Assembly: GCA_958450365.1 (NCBI GenBank)
Contig: CAUEEP010000758.1
Span: 943,565 to 1,007,564, forward strand
Reading direction: 5' to 3'
Origin: Mesorhabditis belari
Lineage: Eukaryota > Nematoda > Chromadorea > Rhabditida > Rhabditidae
Length of the DNA: 64,000 bases
The notes below the pieces were generated by a model, which saw only the letters and a list, made by a program, of their open reading frames with translations, did no database searches and was not told the origin of the DNA. Position numbers and translations under genes: made by a program. Positions 33,800 through 44,400 of the stretch are shown here, one piece after another. The stretch's first letter is position 1. The number at the start of each line of letters is the position of its first letter.

Positions 33800-36791
33800 A
33801 TGTATATTGAGGAGATTTATGAACGTGAGTTTTTAGTTTTATAAAAATTTCTTTGATTAAAATTATATTTTAGTAATCGAGGACGTTCCGGAGCAAGTCA
33901 AGAAGCAGTACAACGAGATCAAACACCTTGATGTCGAATGGCAAAGTTTGTTTTTTCATAAGAAAATTTTAGCACGACTTTGTTATCTTTAGCTTTTACT
34001 CTATAGCCACGAATCTGATAAAACTTCTTACTAAAAAATTGTAAAGGCTTACTCGAGTAAATTTTAATCGTTCAAAATCTATTCGAATCAAAAAAGATCA
34101 CTCTTTTCAACATTTTAATATTTGTTGTTACATGCAATTTTAAAAAAAATTGGTAGGAACGATTTATTGCCGAAAACACAGCAAAGCAATCAAGGGTTGT
34201 ACTCAATCGGGAGATTCTTGCGGCGGACCATTCCATCGCCTTGGAACCATTCACGGCGGAATTGCTTGGCGGCACCATCGGGGGTGTTGGTCCATTCGAT
34301 GGTGATGCGGTCGTTGTTGGTCTCTTCTTGACCGAAGGCAAAGGCATCGCACGAGACGGCAACCTAAATAAAACAATCAGTGAAGTAGAATAAAATCAAA
34401 GACAAAGGGAAATAAAACTTACAAGGACACCCTCCTTTGGGTCCAAAACACCGCATGGTGGGTCGACTCCAAGGCGCTTCATGTTGGTGGTCTTGAAGGC
34501 CCAGCCGATACGACGACCTCCAGCATTGATCACCTAAATAAGAAAATTAATAAGTGACAAGGAAATAAGTTCAAAAAAGGGGTCATAAGCAAGTAGGGTA
34601 AATAAACAAAAAAATAAAAAAATCCATACCTTGATGTGGTAGGTGTGCTTGTCGTCGTAGGGGGCGTTGAAAACGACCTTCGCGTTGGGTTGAGTGATGA
34701 TGTCGCCGGGTGGGATCGATTGAGCCATCTTGTCGGGTTGAAGTCGAGAAGACTGATATCTATCCGACAAAATGGTTTCCTTTTATTTGACGGATTAATG
34801 CTAATTTCAGTGGTTTCCAATGTAGATTAGGGAAAATGAGACATTATGTTAATTTTTAAAGAAAAATTACAAAGGTTTGACTAATTCTTAACATTTTAGA
34901 ACAACACGAGCAATTCAAGCGTCTACGCGACAAACTGATGAACGACCCAAAGAATCTATCCCCTGAGGAGAAGTTGAAAGTGTGCACAGAAATTGGAAAG
35001 GTTAATTTTGCTTTGTAGATTTAACGTTTTGTTGTCTAGATCTATCAACTGATGAAAACGTTGGGTCAAAAGAAAATTCGCTTGACGGAGAGTGCTGAAC
35101 AAATTCTACGACTCATTGCTGATAAGGTTAGCTGTATTTTGAACAAAAGTTAAAGTTTAGTAATTACAATTTAGGTGACAAAGGATCAACTTCAGTTCAA
35201 ATGGGATTTAGAAGCAGAGAATCCGGGTTGTACGGAGGCTATTGAATCAAGTATTGAGTCGCTTTTTTCGAAAAATTTTGTTTTTAGATTTTATCACCTC
35301 TTGGCAAGCAAGACATCAAAAGAATCATCGCATAAAACAAACGGTGGTCGACCCTTCACTTTTCAGCGATTCTTATGGATCTTCTTCACATCTCCGCCAA
35401 CCTCTAGGTAGTTTTTAAAAATTGTTTGTTTGTCTTATTTTGTATTGTAATTTAGGACCTCGTAACAATGGCGGCTTCTTGTCTAATTTCAAAACATCTC
35501 GACCGGTGTGTTTTTTTGCGTTTTCCATGTTATAAGTTTACTTTTAGGGTCCACCCGTAAAAAACAAAGGTCGCAAAAATGCAAATGCGCGTTCGCGTGG
35601 TCGACCACCGAAAGTCGACTCATTTGGTAAGTAAAATGAAATTGTTTGATTAAAACATTGTAAATTAAGGTTTCCCATCGGTCAAAGGCGATGATGAGAT
35701 CAGCCAAGCGAGCTCGATTCGTGATGAAGACTCGATTTCAAACTTACTTGCCGGTTGGTTGTTTATAAATGATTTAGATCGTACACAAATGCTATTTGAA
35801 GCAATCGAATTAAAAACTTCCTAACGTTGTTCTAAAATTTTTTAAATACAATAGACTTTTTCCATAAAAATGTTGTTTTTAGATGAGGATATAAATGATC
35901 TGCATGATATCTTCCCTCAAATGCCATCTCCTCCACGTGAAATGCTCGATATTATCAAGGTTATAAAAACTAATTTAGTCAATTGTATTAAAACAGTTTT
36001 AGGACGATCCCGGATCAATCTTCAATTACGATAGTGAGCTGTCAATGTCTCTTCCCTCGCCTGGGAACGGCTATTCAAAAAATTATATGTCAAGGGTTGC
36101 CAGGTAAGCAAAATATTTATTCGGCTGATATATATATTTTTCTTTACAGGGAAGGATCCGATTCTTCTTTCATATTGGGTGATCGAAAAAAGCGTTTCTC
36201 CTCAGATGTGAGTCTTCATGGCCGTCATCGAAGGTTAGCTTAGTGTTTGAGAGCTTTAATTAATAAGAAATTAGATTAACTACACGTGTTGAAGAGATGT
36301 TGAGTGAAAAACGAGAGAAAGATCAACGAAAGCGACCACATCCACGAGACGACGAACATTTTGTAAGCTATTGTTCGGGTCATGAAAACGAGATAGTTTT
36401 TATTGAATCTGTAATATTAGTCATTTTTTAAGCCCCGATCGCTAAACTTCAAGAATGGTGATGGTCTTGGCGACGAAGATGACGAACATGATGATGAGGA
36501 CTCACACACGGTTTGGTGCATCTGCAAGAAGCCATCTGATGGAGAGATGATCTACTGTGAAAACGAAAAGGTACTTTATTGATTGCTGAAGATTTAAGGT
36601 CGATTCAACTTTTACTGGAAACACACTACATTTGTTTTCAAGTGCAACTTAGAACCAAAATAGATTTTTATTTCAAAATTTAGTGTCGAATTCAATGGTT
36701 CCACTTTGAATGTGTCGGATTGAAGCAAGCTCCGATTGGTCATTGGTTTTGCCAGGAGTGCCGACAACGACGTCAAGAATCATCTTTCTAG
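33800..36791 (+). CDS. ING-family (inhibitor of growth) protein with C-terminal PHD finger
   Basis: ING proteins are subunits of histone acetyl- or deacetyltransferase complexes, and their PHD finger reads H3K4 methylation. The N-terminal ING domain starts [20 protein letters not shown] and continues [41 protein letters not shown] and [19 protein letters not shown] long basic, Ser-rich linker contains an AT-hook-like RSRGRPPK. The PHD finger near the end has all C4HC3 ligands ([34 protein letters not shown]), and the protein stops at 36789-36791. Start 33800 gives the usual ING N-terminus. The intron at 33947-34899 contains an antisense MSP gene. Most similar in layout to ING3, but the paralogue is not certain. 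Confidence 0.9.
34190..34728 (-). CDS. msp: Major sperm protein, copy 1 (nested in an ING gene intron)
   Basis: The nematode sperm motility and signalling protein: it polymerises into filaments that drive amoeboid movement and signals oocyte maturation when released. Three exons (34630-34728, 34423-34533, 34190-34363) give exactly 127 aa, the standard MSP length. Motifs: [74 protein letters not shown] and the C-terminus [11 protein letters not shown]. Two small introns are retained, whereas C. elegans msp genes have none. It lies wholly within the host intron on the opposite strand. GATA motifs (CGGATAGATATC on the sense strand) lie about 20-35 bp upstream of the ATG, which fits GATA-factor control of msp genes. 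Confidence 0.96.
34191..34858. repeat. Duplicated segment carrying msp copy 1
   Basis: About 668 bp is nearly identical to 38667-39334, covering the whole MSP gene, both introns and about 130 bp upstream of the ATG. Identity stops abruptly at both ends (CAAGGGTTGTACTC at the left, TTATGTTAATTTTT at the right). There are a handful of substitutions, one changing KEG to KED. Confidence 0.9.
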
Positions 36792-37135
36792 GTTACTATT
36801 TCTAGGCTTTCCTATATTATTATTTCTTCTTTATTAATTCGTTTAACAGGTCTCTAAAACGTGATATACTTTTTTCTTTTTTTTGAACATATCTATTTAC
36901 CTTGTGTTATTGTTGAGATTCATAGGTTTTACGATTTTGTTAGGCTGTTGCAGTTTATTGAAATAGTTTATTGAATAATCCCGATTGTTATGTCGAATAA
37001 TAAAAGTTTAACGAAATGAATGATAATTATTCTAAATGATTTTTAATCATGTAAAATATTTTACTAAACTTTTTTTGGTTTACTTTAATAGCTTCTAGTT
37101 TCGTGTAATCGTCTAAATTTTAGATAGTTTCGACG
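36792..37135. other. Spacer between the ING gene and the UBXN gene
   Basis: About 340 bp: ING 3' UTR with AATAATAAAAG near 36998, then AT-rich sequence and a TTTTAG acceptor at 37120, 13 bp before the UBXN ATG. The genes are in tandem, but the gap is longer than usual for a nematode operon. Confidence 0.5.
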
Positions 37136-40100
37136 ATGAGTGACGATAACGAAGGAAAATTACAACAATTTATGGTAAATAGTTTTTTTTTATTCATCTG
37201 AAATCTTGGTTTTAGGAGATCACTGGTGTGGATGATCGGGATCTTGCGGACGCGATCCTCGCTTCAATGAATTACGAGGTGGAAAGAGCCGTCGAACAGC
37301 ATTTCTCCGGAGGCCCTTCAAATGGGTTAGTTGATGCTAATGTTTCAAAAAGTTGAATTTTGATGAATCAGTTTATCGAAAGCACTTTACCTGGCCTTGC
37401 CTTACTTTCCTGATGTTTTCCCTTTTTGCATCATCAACTTATGAATCAGTTGGAATGCACTTTCACAAGTCTGTTGAGCCTCTTTAAGCTTAATCGTTGC
37501 GATTATATTTGGAAGTGCAATGGATAGGAAAAGCTGATCCAGAATTTTGAAAGTAAAACCGATTCACCACATTGCTCCATCCAAGCAAAATTACTGCAAA
37601 CTTTATTTTATTTTGTTTTAAATTTAGCGCTGAGGAGGACGATATTGCCATCATCGAGCAGCCACATGCAGCACGAGCTACTCCTTCTCCCGACATTGAG
37701 GCAATCGTTCCTGAGTTGCTTCCACGGGCACGACAAACTTATCATACAGCTGCACATATTGGTTCGTTTTAGGCACATTACTTGTGCCAGTTTTTATATT
37801 GTTTTGATCTGAATTTGTTTAGTTGAGCAACCTTCGTCGTCTTCAATTGCAGATCGCACACGTGGACGACGTGCTAATGGACGAGAAGCCGCTCGACAGC
37901 AGAGTCGACAGAATAGGCGTCGTGATTTGGTTCACGAGGATGATGATAGTGATATGGTTGGCTAAAAAACAATCAATCTAATTAACTTCGAATGTTCAGG
38001 ATACAAGTGCCTATGCTTATCAACCAGATGACGAAGACATGCTTGCGGAATCTCAACAGAATGAATATACGGTTCCGCTTATTCCCAAGGATTATGGCGA
38101 CATTTACGAAGCTATCAACAATTTCATCACAATTTTTGATGTCAGGTAATACTTATTTTTTTTTTGTTTTTGAAACTTAATCCGGATCTTAGATATCGAA
38201 ATGGTGGTATCTCTTCAAAGCCTCCACTCAACTTTTATCACGGTACACTTCAAGAAGCAGTTCAACAGGTAGTTATCGGATAACTCAATTATGTATCTGC
38301 TATTTTAGGCTTTTGACCCGGTTGGTAAAGGTGTGGAAGAACGACGACCGTTGGCTTTGTATTTGCATCATGATCGCGGAATTGCATCCAACATTTTTCC
38401 ACCAAAGGTAAGTTTATTTAGAACTTTTTGTTTCATCCCACGTTCAGATTCTTTGCTCTGAGTCGGTTTCTAACTTGTTACGCGGTCAATTTGTTTTGTG
38501 GCCTTGGGATGTCACGGAGCGAGAACATCAAACACAGGTGACTATTGAACACTAGACACACGACAAATTTTCCGTTTGAAAACCCAACAATTGGCAGTAT
38601 ATTGGAAATGATAATGAAATACATTCACAGTACAAATTTTATTGGGCACTCAAAATCATGGCAGATCAAGGGTTGTACTCGATAGGGAGATTCTTGCGGC
38701 GGACGATTCCATCTCCTTGGAACCATTCACGGCGGAATTGCTTGGCGGCACCATCGGGGGTGTTGGTCCATTCGATGGTGATGCGATCGTTGTTGGTCTC
38801 TTCTTGACCGAAGGCAAAGGCATCGCACGAGACGGCAACCTAAACAAAACAATCAGTGAAGTAGAATAAAATCAAAGACAAAGGGAAATAAAACTTACAA
38901 GGACATCCTCCTTTGGGTCCAAAACACCGCATGGTGGGTCGACTCCAAGGCGCTTCATGTTGGTGGTCTTGAAGGCCCAGCCGATACGACGACCTCCAGC
39001 ATTGATCACCTAAATAAGAAAATTAATAAATGACAAGGAAATAAGTTCAAAAAAGGGGTCATAAGCAAGTAGGGTAAATAAACGAAAAAATAAAAAAATC
39101 CATACCTTGATGTGGTAGGTGTGCTTGTCGTCGTAGGGGGCGTTGAAAACGACCTTCGCGTTGGGTTGAGTGATGATGTCGCCGGGTGGGATCGATTGAG
39201 CCATCTTGTCGGGTTGAAGTCGAGAAGACTGATATCCATCCGACAAAATGGTTTCCTTTTATTTGACGAATTAATGCTAATTTCAGTGGTTTCCAATGTA
39301 GATCAGGGAAAATGAGACATTATGTTAATTTTTCTATGAACAGCAGTCAACAAACAGCATGACTTTTGAAAAGGTGTTGTGCAATTAACTGTTTAGTTAC
39401 GAGACTGGATGTCATTGGCTGGGATGGACGAAGTTTTTGGACAAACCGTTGAGCTCCGTGCTCGCAACAAGGATCTCTTCCCAATGCTTTTACTCATTAT
39501 CAAGGATAAAGGAAAGCTTCGGATTGGTGAATCTGTCTTTGGTAAGATTTTCCTCATCCTTTTTGTTTTATTCGTGGTATTTAGGCACCGATTCGCATGA
39601 ACTAGCCGTTCAGAAGTTAATGTCTATTGTTGATGTCTACAATCAGGTTCTTAGGCAAGCTCATATATTCTATTGAAGTTTTAGATTCGCTTGGCCAATA
39701 TGGCTGATGATGCGGCAAGAAAAGAACGCGATCGCCTACGAGAAGAGCAACATCAAGAGTAGGATATTAGAAAAAATAAAAGTACTATGATTTGCGTTCA
39801 GATATGAAGCTTCACTGGCTGCTGATCGCGCTCGTCAAGAAGCAAGGGATCGTGAAATTCGTGAACAACAAGAGGCTGAGGAACGTCGCGTATTTGCTGA
39901 AGCAGAGGAGGCGATGCGACGGTTGAAATATTTGTAGAAGCTCTATTAACGTTGATTGGATTTAGGAAAAACGTGGAAAAGTCGATTCCAGTTGAGCCTG
40001 AAGAGAAAGAGCCTAATTTGGTTCATGTGAAATTTCGACTTCCTAACGGAGAAATGGTTTTTTGAATATTTAAAGAGTTTAACATTTAATTTTTAGTTGC

Positions 40101-40539
40101 TGCGTCGTTTTCGCCGTACAGAAAAGTTGTCTCTACTGCTTGCTTTTTTGGATGTTAAAGGATTCAACCCGGAGAAGTTCAAATTCTTCAACTCGGATTT
40201 CCCAAAGAAAGATGTAAGTAGAGTTTAGAGTAATTTTTGAGCAGGGTTGATCCAGAATGTCAGGACAGAATTGGTCACGTTTCAAATTAAAAAAAACCGA
40301 CAGAGTTACTTTTGTAAAACCCAAAACGAATGGTTGACCAAATTTTTGATCTATCTCTGTCACGAAACTCAAAAGAAAACCTAACTTTGTCCGAAATATT
40401 TTGGGCTTAGAATATCCATAGCTTTGCTATCATTACATGTGCTAAATTTACATTTCAGGTATCAACAATGGACAAAAATGGCACATTTGAGACGTTGAAA
40501 TGGCCGGGGCGCGAGCAGATCTTTGTCGAAGAGATTTAA
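37136..40539 (+). CDS. ubxn-3: FAF1-like UBA-UAS-UBX protein
   Basis: A p97/CDC-48 cofactor that brings ubiquitinated substrates to the segregase; in worms UBXN-3 acts in replication-complex removal. UBA-like N-terminus ([32 protein letters not shown]), an acidic/Ser-rich linker, then the UAS thioredoxin-like domain ([34 protein letters not shown] and, after the MSP-containing intron, [20 protein letters not shown]). A charged coiled coil follows ([31 protein letters not shown]), and a UBX domain ends the protein ([35 protein letters not shown]), stopping at 40537-40539. Phase 0 exons flank the 38538-39398 intron holding the second MSP gene. The leader has a trans-splice-type acceptor. Confidence 0.93.
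38666..39204 (-). CDS. msp: Major sperm protein, copy 2 (nested in a UBXN gene intron)
   Basis: Same structure as copy 1, offset by exactly 4476 bp: exons 39106-39204, 38899-39009 and 38666-38839; 127 aa. The sequence is nearly identical; a visible change is KEDVLVAV here against KEGVLVAV in copy 1. It lies antisense and wholly inside the ubxn-3 intron. A GATA motif upstream is partly altered (GGATGGATATC). Both genes look intact, so both are probably expressed in spermatocytes. Confidence 0.96.
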
Positions 40540-41499
40540 GTTGTCTTTTTTGCTCATTTTCTCATTTATCTTTTTTTGCTACCGAGTATTATCTACTTTT
40601 TGACTTAATACTCATTAAGTATCAATTTTATAGCGGTTTTTTTATACCTGGTTAGTCAGCAATGTTAATTTTTTGGCAAAGAGTAGAAATGTGGATGAGG
40701 GTATCGAATTTGTCCCTCTAATTTTTCTTTTGGGTCTTTTCCTTGTTTAGCCGAAATCGGGTTTTGGTGACCCTCAATGCTATTCTTTTTCCTCTTTTCT
40801 ACTCTCAAATTCTTACTTGTTTTGCAATTTTCTAATTTAAAAACAGTAAAGTCACACATGCCAACAGTAAGTAGATACAAAAGCCAATGAGTATCTAAAT
40901 GCAAATTTAGCTTCACTGTTGTTTAATCCTAAATCCTCTCATCACAACCATTTATCGATCGGTGATCGGTGAGATTTTTCCGTTTTTCTCAACTCAAATC
41001 ATTGGGTTTTCTCCTGCAACAATTGTTTGATTTATTCCTTTTGCCACATGGATAATTTTCTTCTTTCTTTAGCCATGTGTTGTGTTTTTCTTGATATCGA
41101 ATCATGCAATTTTTGCAAAGTCATTTTTTATGTTAAATAAAATCGAATTTTCCGTGATTTATCAAAATACGATGGACGCTTGAGAAGGTATACGGTAGAT
41201 GGCAAATGCAAATCAATTCAAGGATAGTGAGCCAAGTTGGCCTTTGATTTCGAAATATTAAATTTTTGAAAGTATCAACAATTTCCGAGAAATTCGCCTG
41301 AGTCTAAGATTTTTGTGTATTTACGACGGTATTTCTTCTTAAATTCTTCCAAAGTTGAGTCATTTGTTGAGTAAACTTTTCCGGGTGCAATGTTTGACTA
41401 CTTACATACAACTCACCGGTCAAAAAAAAAATTGGCTTTTTAAAGAGACATTTCAGTTGATTTTCGTTCGGAAGTTTGGTGACAATTATTTTCCCCAAA
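40540..41499. other. Spacer upstream of the tyrosinase gene
   Basis: 960 bp of AT-rich sequence with the ubxn-3 3' UTR. I see no conserved exon, RNA gene or element. The tyrosinase promoter should be in its right half. Confidence 0.5.
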
Positions 41500-44400
41500 A
41501 TGGCTACCGTAATCCTTTTTCTATTCTGCACATTTTCTACCGTAATCCTCGGGCAAAATTTGGGCGAAATGAGCGATTGCGAGAATGCGCCGAGTGAGGC
41601 GTTGAAAGCGATTTGTCGACAAATACACACGTGGGATCAAGACTCGAGGGTGAGTAAGGAAAAACAAAAACTATACGTATACGGTAGATGGGGAAACACC
41701 GTTGAAAAGAAATCAACTTTGATTGATCAATTGATCAATTGATCAATCAATTGATCATCAGATTGATTTCGAATACCGAAACTAGTCACAGTCAAAATTA
41801 GTGCCAAATAGAAAATACGCTTTAAAGGGTTAGTTAGCTTTAGTATTTTTTTTCTTTTTCAGAAAGTCGTAAACGTCTCGTCTCGTCCACAAAATGTCGC
41901 TTTATCTCTTCCGGCTCGTCCCTCGAATTCTTTTGAATGTTTCGATATCAACTGTATCTGCATGTTTCTTTTTGGTATCATTTATCGTAATGTATAAAAA
42001 TTAGAGTGTGCTCCTCGCAAGTAATACCTTTTTTTTTTTAAAACGCACACTTGGGAAAAATTACGCCGTACTTTTGGCGAAAATTATTGCAAAAAATTGA
42101 CGCAAAAGCATCACGAGCGCTGAGTTTTATACGATTTCTTTTAAAGATATTCAACTGTTTACCTGATTTGGTGACAAATTCTCTTCAAATGTAAAGATAT
42201 TCGATTTAGTCAGCGTGTAAAGAGGATTACTCGTAGTTACTCGGCGAAAAAGGTCGATTAAACGAGTTAGCTCATGCAAATTTTACTCGAGTAATTATTT
42301 ACTCGAAAGGAAAACACTCTACTCGCGACCAAGTGGTCACCGGTGACCGCGATCTATTTCTCTGTTACTGCTGGGTGTTTTGAGCTCAAAATTTGCAACC
42401 GGCGTTTTCTGATGGGAATTCGAATCCATTATTTCTTTTAAGCAAAACCTGCTGAATTTTTGAATTTAATTACCCAAGTGGAAACCCAAATCCAAAGCAG
42501 TGCGCCATCAGCTGCGCCATCAGCTGCGCCATCAGCTGCGCCATAAGCTGCGCCATAAGCTGCGCCATCAGCTGCAGTGCGCCATTGAGAAAATCACAAA
42601 AAGTGAAATCCTTATTTCGAGTAAAAATTACTCATGCAAATTTTACTTGAGTAATTATTTACTCGAAAGGAACACACTCTAATAAAAATTGTTTCCTCTT
42701 TGACTTAAATAACTTCAAATTAAAGGCGATTTTCAAAATGGTGTTTGCAATTTGTTGAATGGTGGGGTTTATCGAAAAGCGACGAGAAAAGAATGGAGAA
42801 TGATGAGCGATAATGAAAGGAATGCATATGTGAAAGCATTTTGGGCGATTACGGTAAGTGGCGGCTCTGTAAAGAGAGTCGAAATTCCAGAATTTCAAGT
42901 CGAACCTAATTCCATTGTCGTTTTACTCAGCCTTTGTTTTTCTTCCTCTGCAATTTTGTCTGAAAAACTGAATAGATTGATTTCGATCTGTAGACAAAAT
43001 TTCAGAGGAATTGGCCAAGAAAAAGAAAGGTGGAATTAGGTTCGCCTTGGAATTTTGTCTTATTTTATTTTTATTAGGGTTTTCCAGAAGTTACGGTAGA
43101 GAAAAGAGTCATTTTGATAGATTTTGATTTTGATAGAAATTCAAATTCTTTCTAGACTTCTGATGAACCAGACATTTTCTAGAGCAATGGAAACTACACG
43201 GAATTGTCAACGATTCATCACAACATTCAAATCTCTCCAGGAGCCCATTCAGGCCCCGCTTTCCTTCCATGGCATCGAGAATTTATCAAGAGGTACCACT
43301 ACTTTGTGCCCGACACAAAAAAAAGCTTAACAATTTTCAGACTCGAGATCGCTCTTCGTCGCGTCGATCCATCCGTCTCATTGCCGTATTGGGATTCGAC
43401 TTTGGAATCAGCGTTAACGAATCCACAGTAAACTTTTCGAGTTTCTCGAATTCTAAAAGTATTCTAGCATTTTGAATGTTGAGAATTGAGATCTTTACTG
43501 AAAGGGAGAGGCTAAAGTTTTAAAAAGATTGTAGCTCGATTCAGTTCGATTGTAGCTCGATTTCAAAGCTAAACTAAAGCTATTTACCGTATTTCTTCGA
43601 ATAGAAGACCGGGTAAAGAGTATGATCGCGTACTCTTGCGTAGCAGCCCTTTTTAAAATTTCTTTTCTGCATAAAAGCTTTCAATGGAGTGCTATAGGGC
43701 TGGAAAATGACTCAAAAATACGACATGAGCTAACAGATTTTTGAGCCATTTTCCAGCTTTATAGCACTTCATTGAAAGCTTTTATGCAGAAAAGAAATTT
43801 TAAAAAGGGGTGCTACGCAGGAGTACGCGATGATACTCTTTACTCGGTCTTCTATTCGAAGAAATACGGTAAATTTTAAAAAGATTGTAGCTCTATGGGA
43901 GTGGGACAAATGCGACCTTTTTTTGCGCACCCGAACATTTGCGCACCTTTTTTTCCGCACCTTGCCCATTAGCGCACCTTTTTTTTACCGCACCTAGCGC
44001 ACCAAAGACAAAACGGCTAGATCAAATTACAGAAAATTGTCGATTTTTCTCTTTGTATAACTCCGTCCGTTCGCTTCTACAAGCTCTGATATGTCAAAAT
44101 TTCGATTCTACACCCTAACCTAGAACTAGAACTAGAACTAGAACTAGAACCTAGAAAAACAACTTTTGGAATAGAAATTGGTTAATATTAGCTTTTTAGA
44201 GCTTTTTTAAAACACGAAAAAAGGTGCGCTAATGGGCAAGGTGCGGAAAAAAAAGGTGCGCAAATGTCCGGGTGCGCAAAAAAAAAGGTCGCATTTGTCC
44301 CACTCCCTAGCTCTATTCAGTTCTCATTTAATCTAATCTATGATCAGTATGCTTGAATTAAAATATTATTATTAATAAGATATTATTTAGATAACTAGGT

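Noticed and set aside
42466..42482. TTTAATTACCCAAGT, a 15-base match to the nematode SL1 leader
   Set aside because: The downstream sequence does not continue as an SL RNA (no TTTGAG plus donor, no Sm site or stem-loops), so a chance match in an AT-rich intron.
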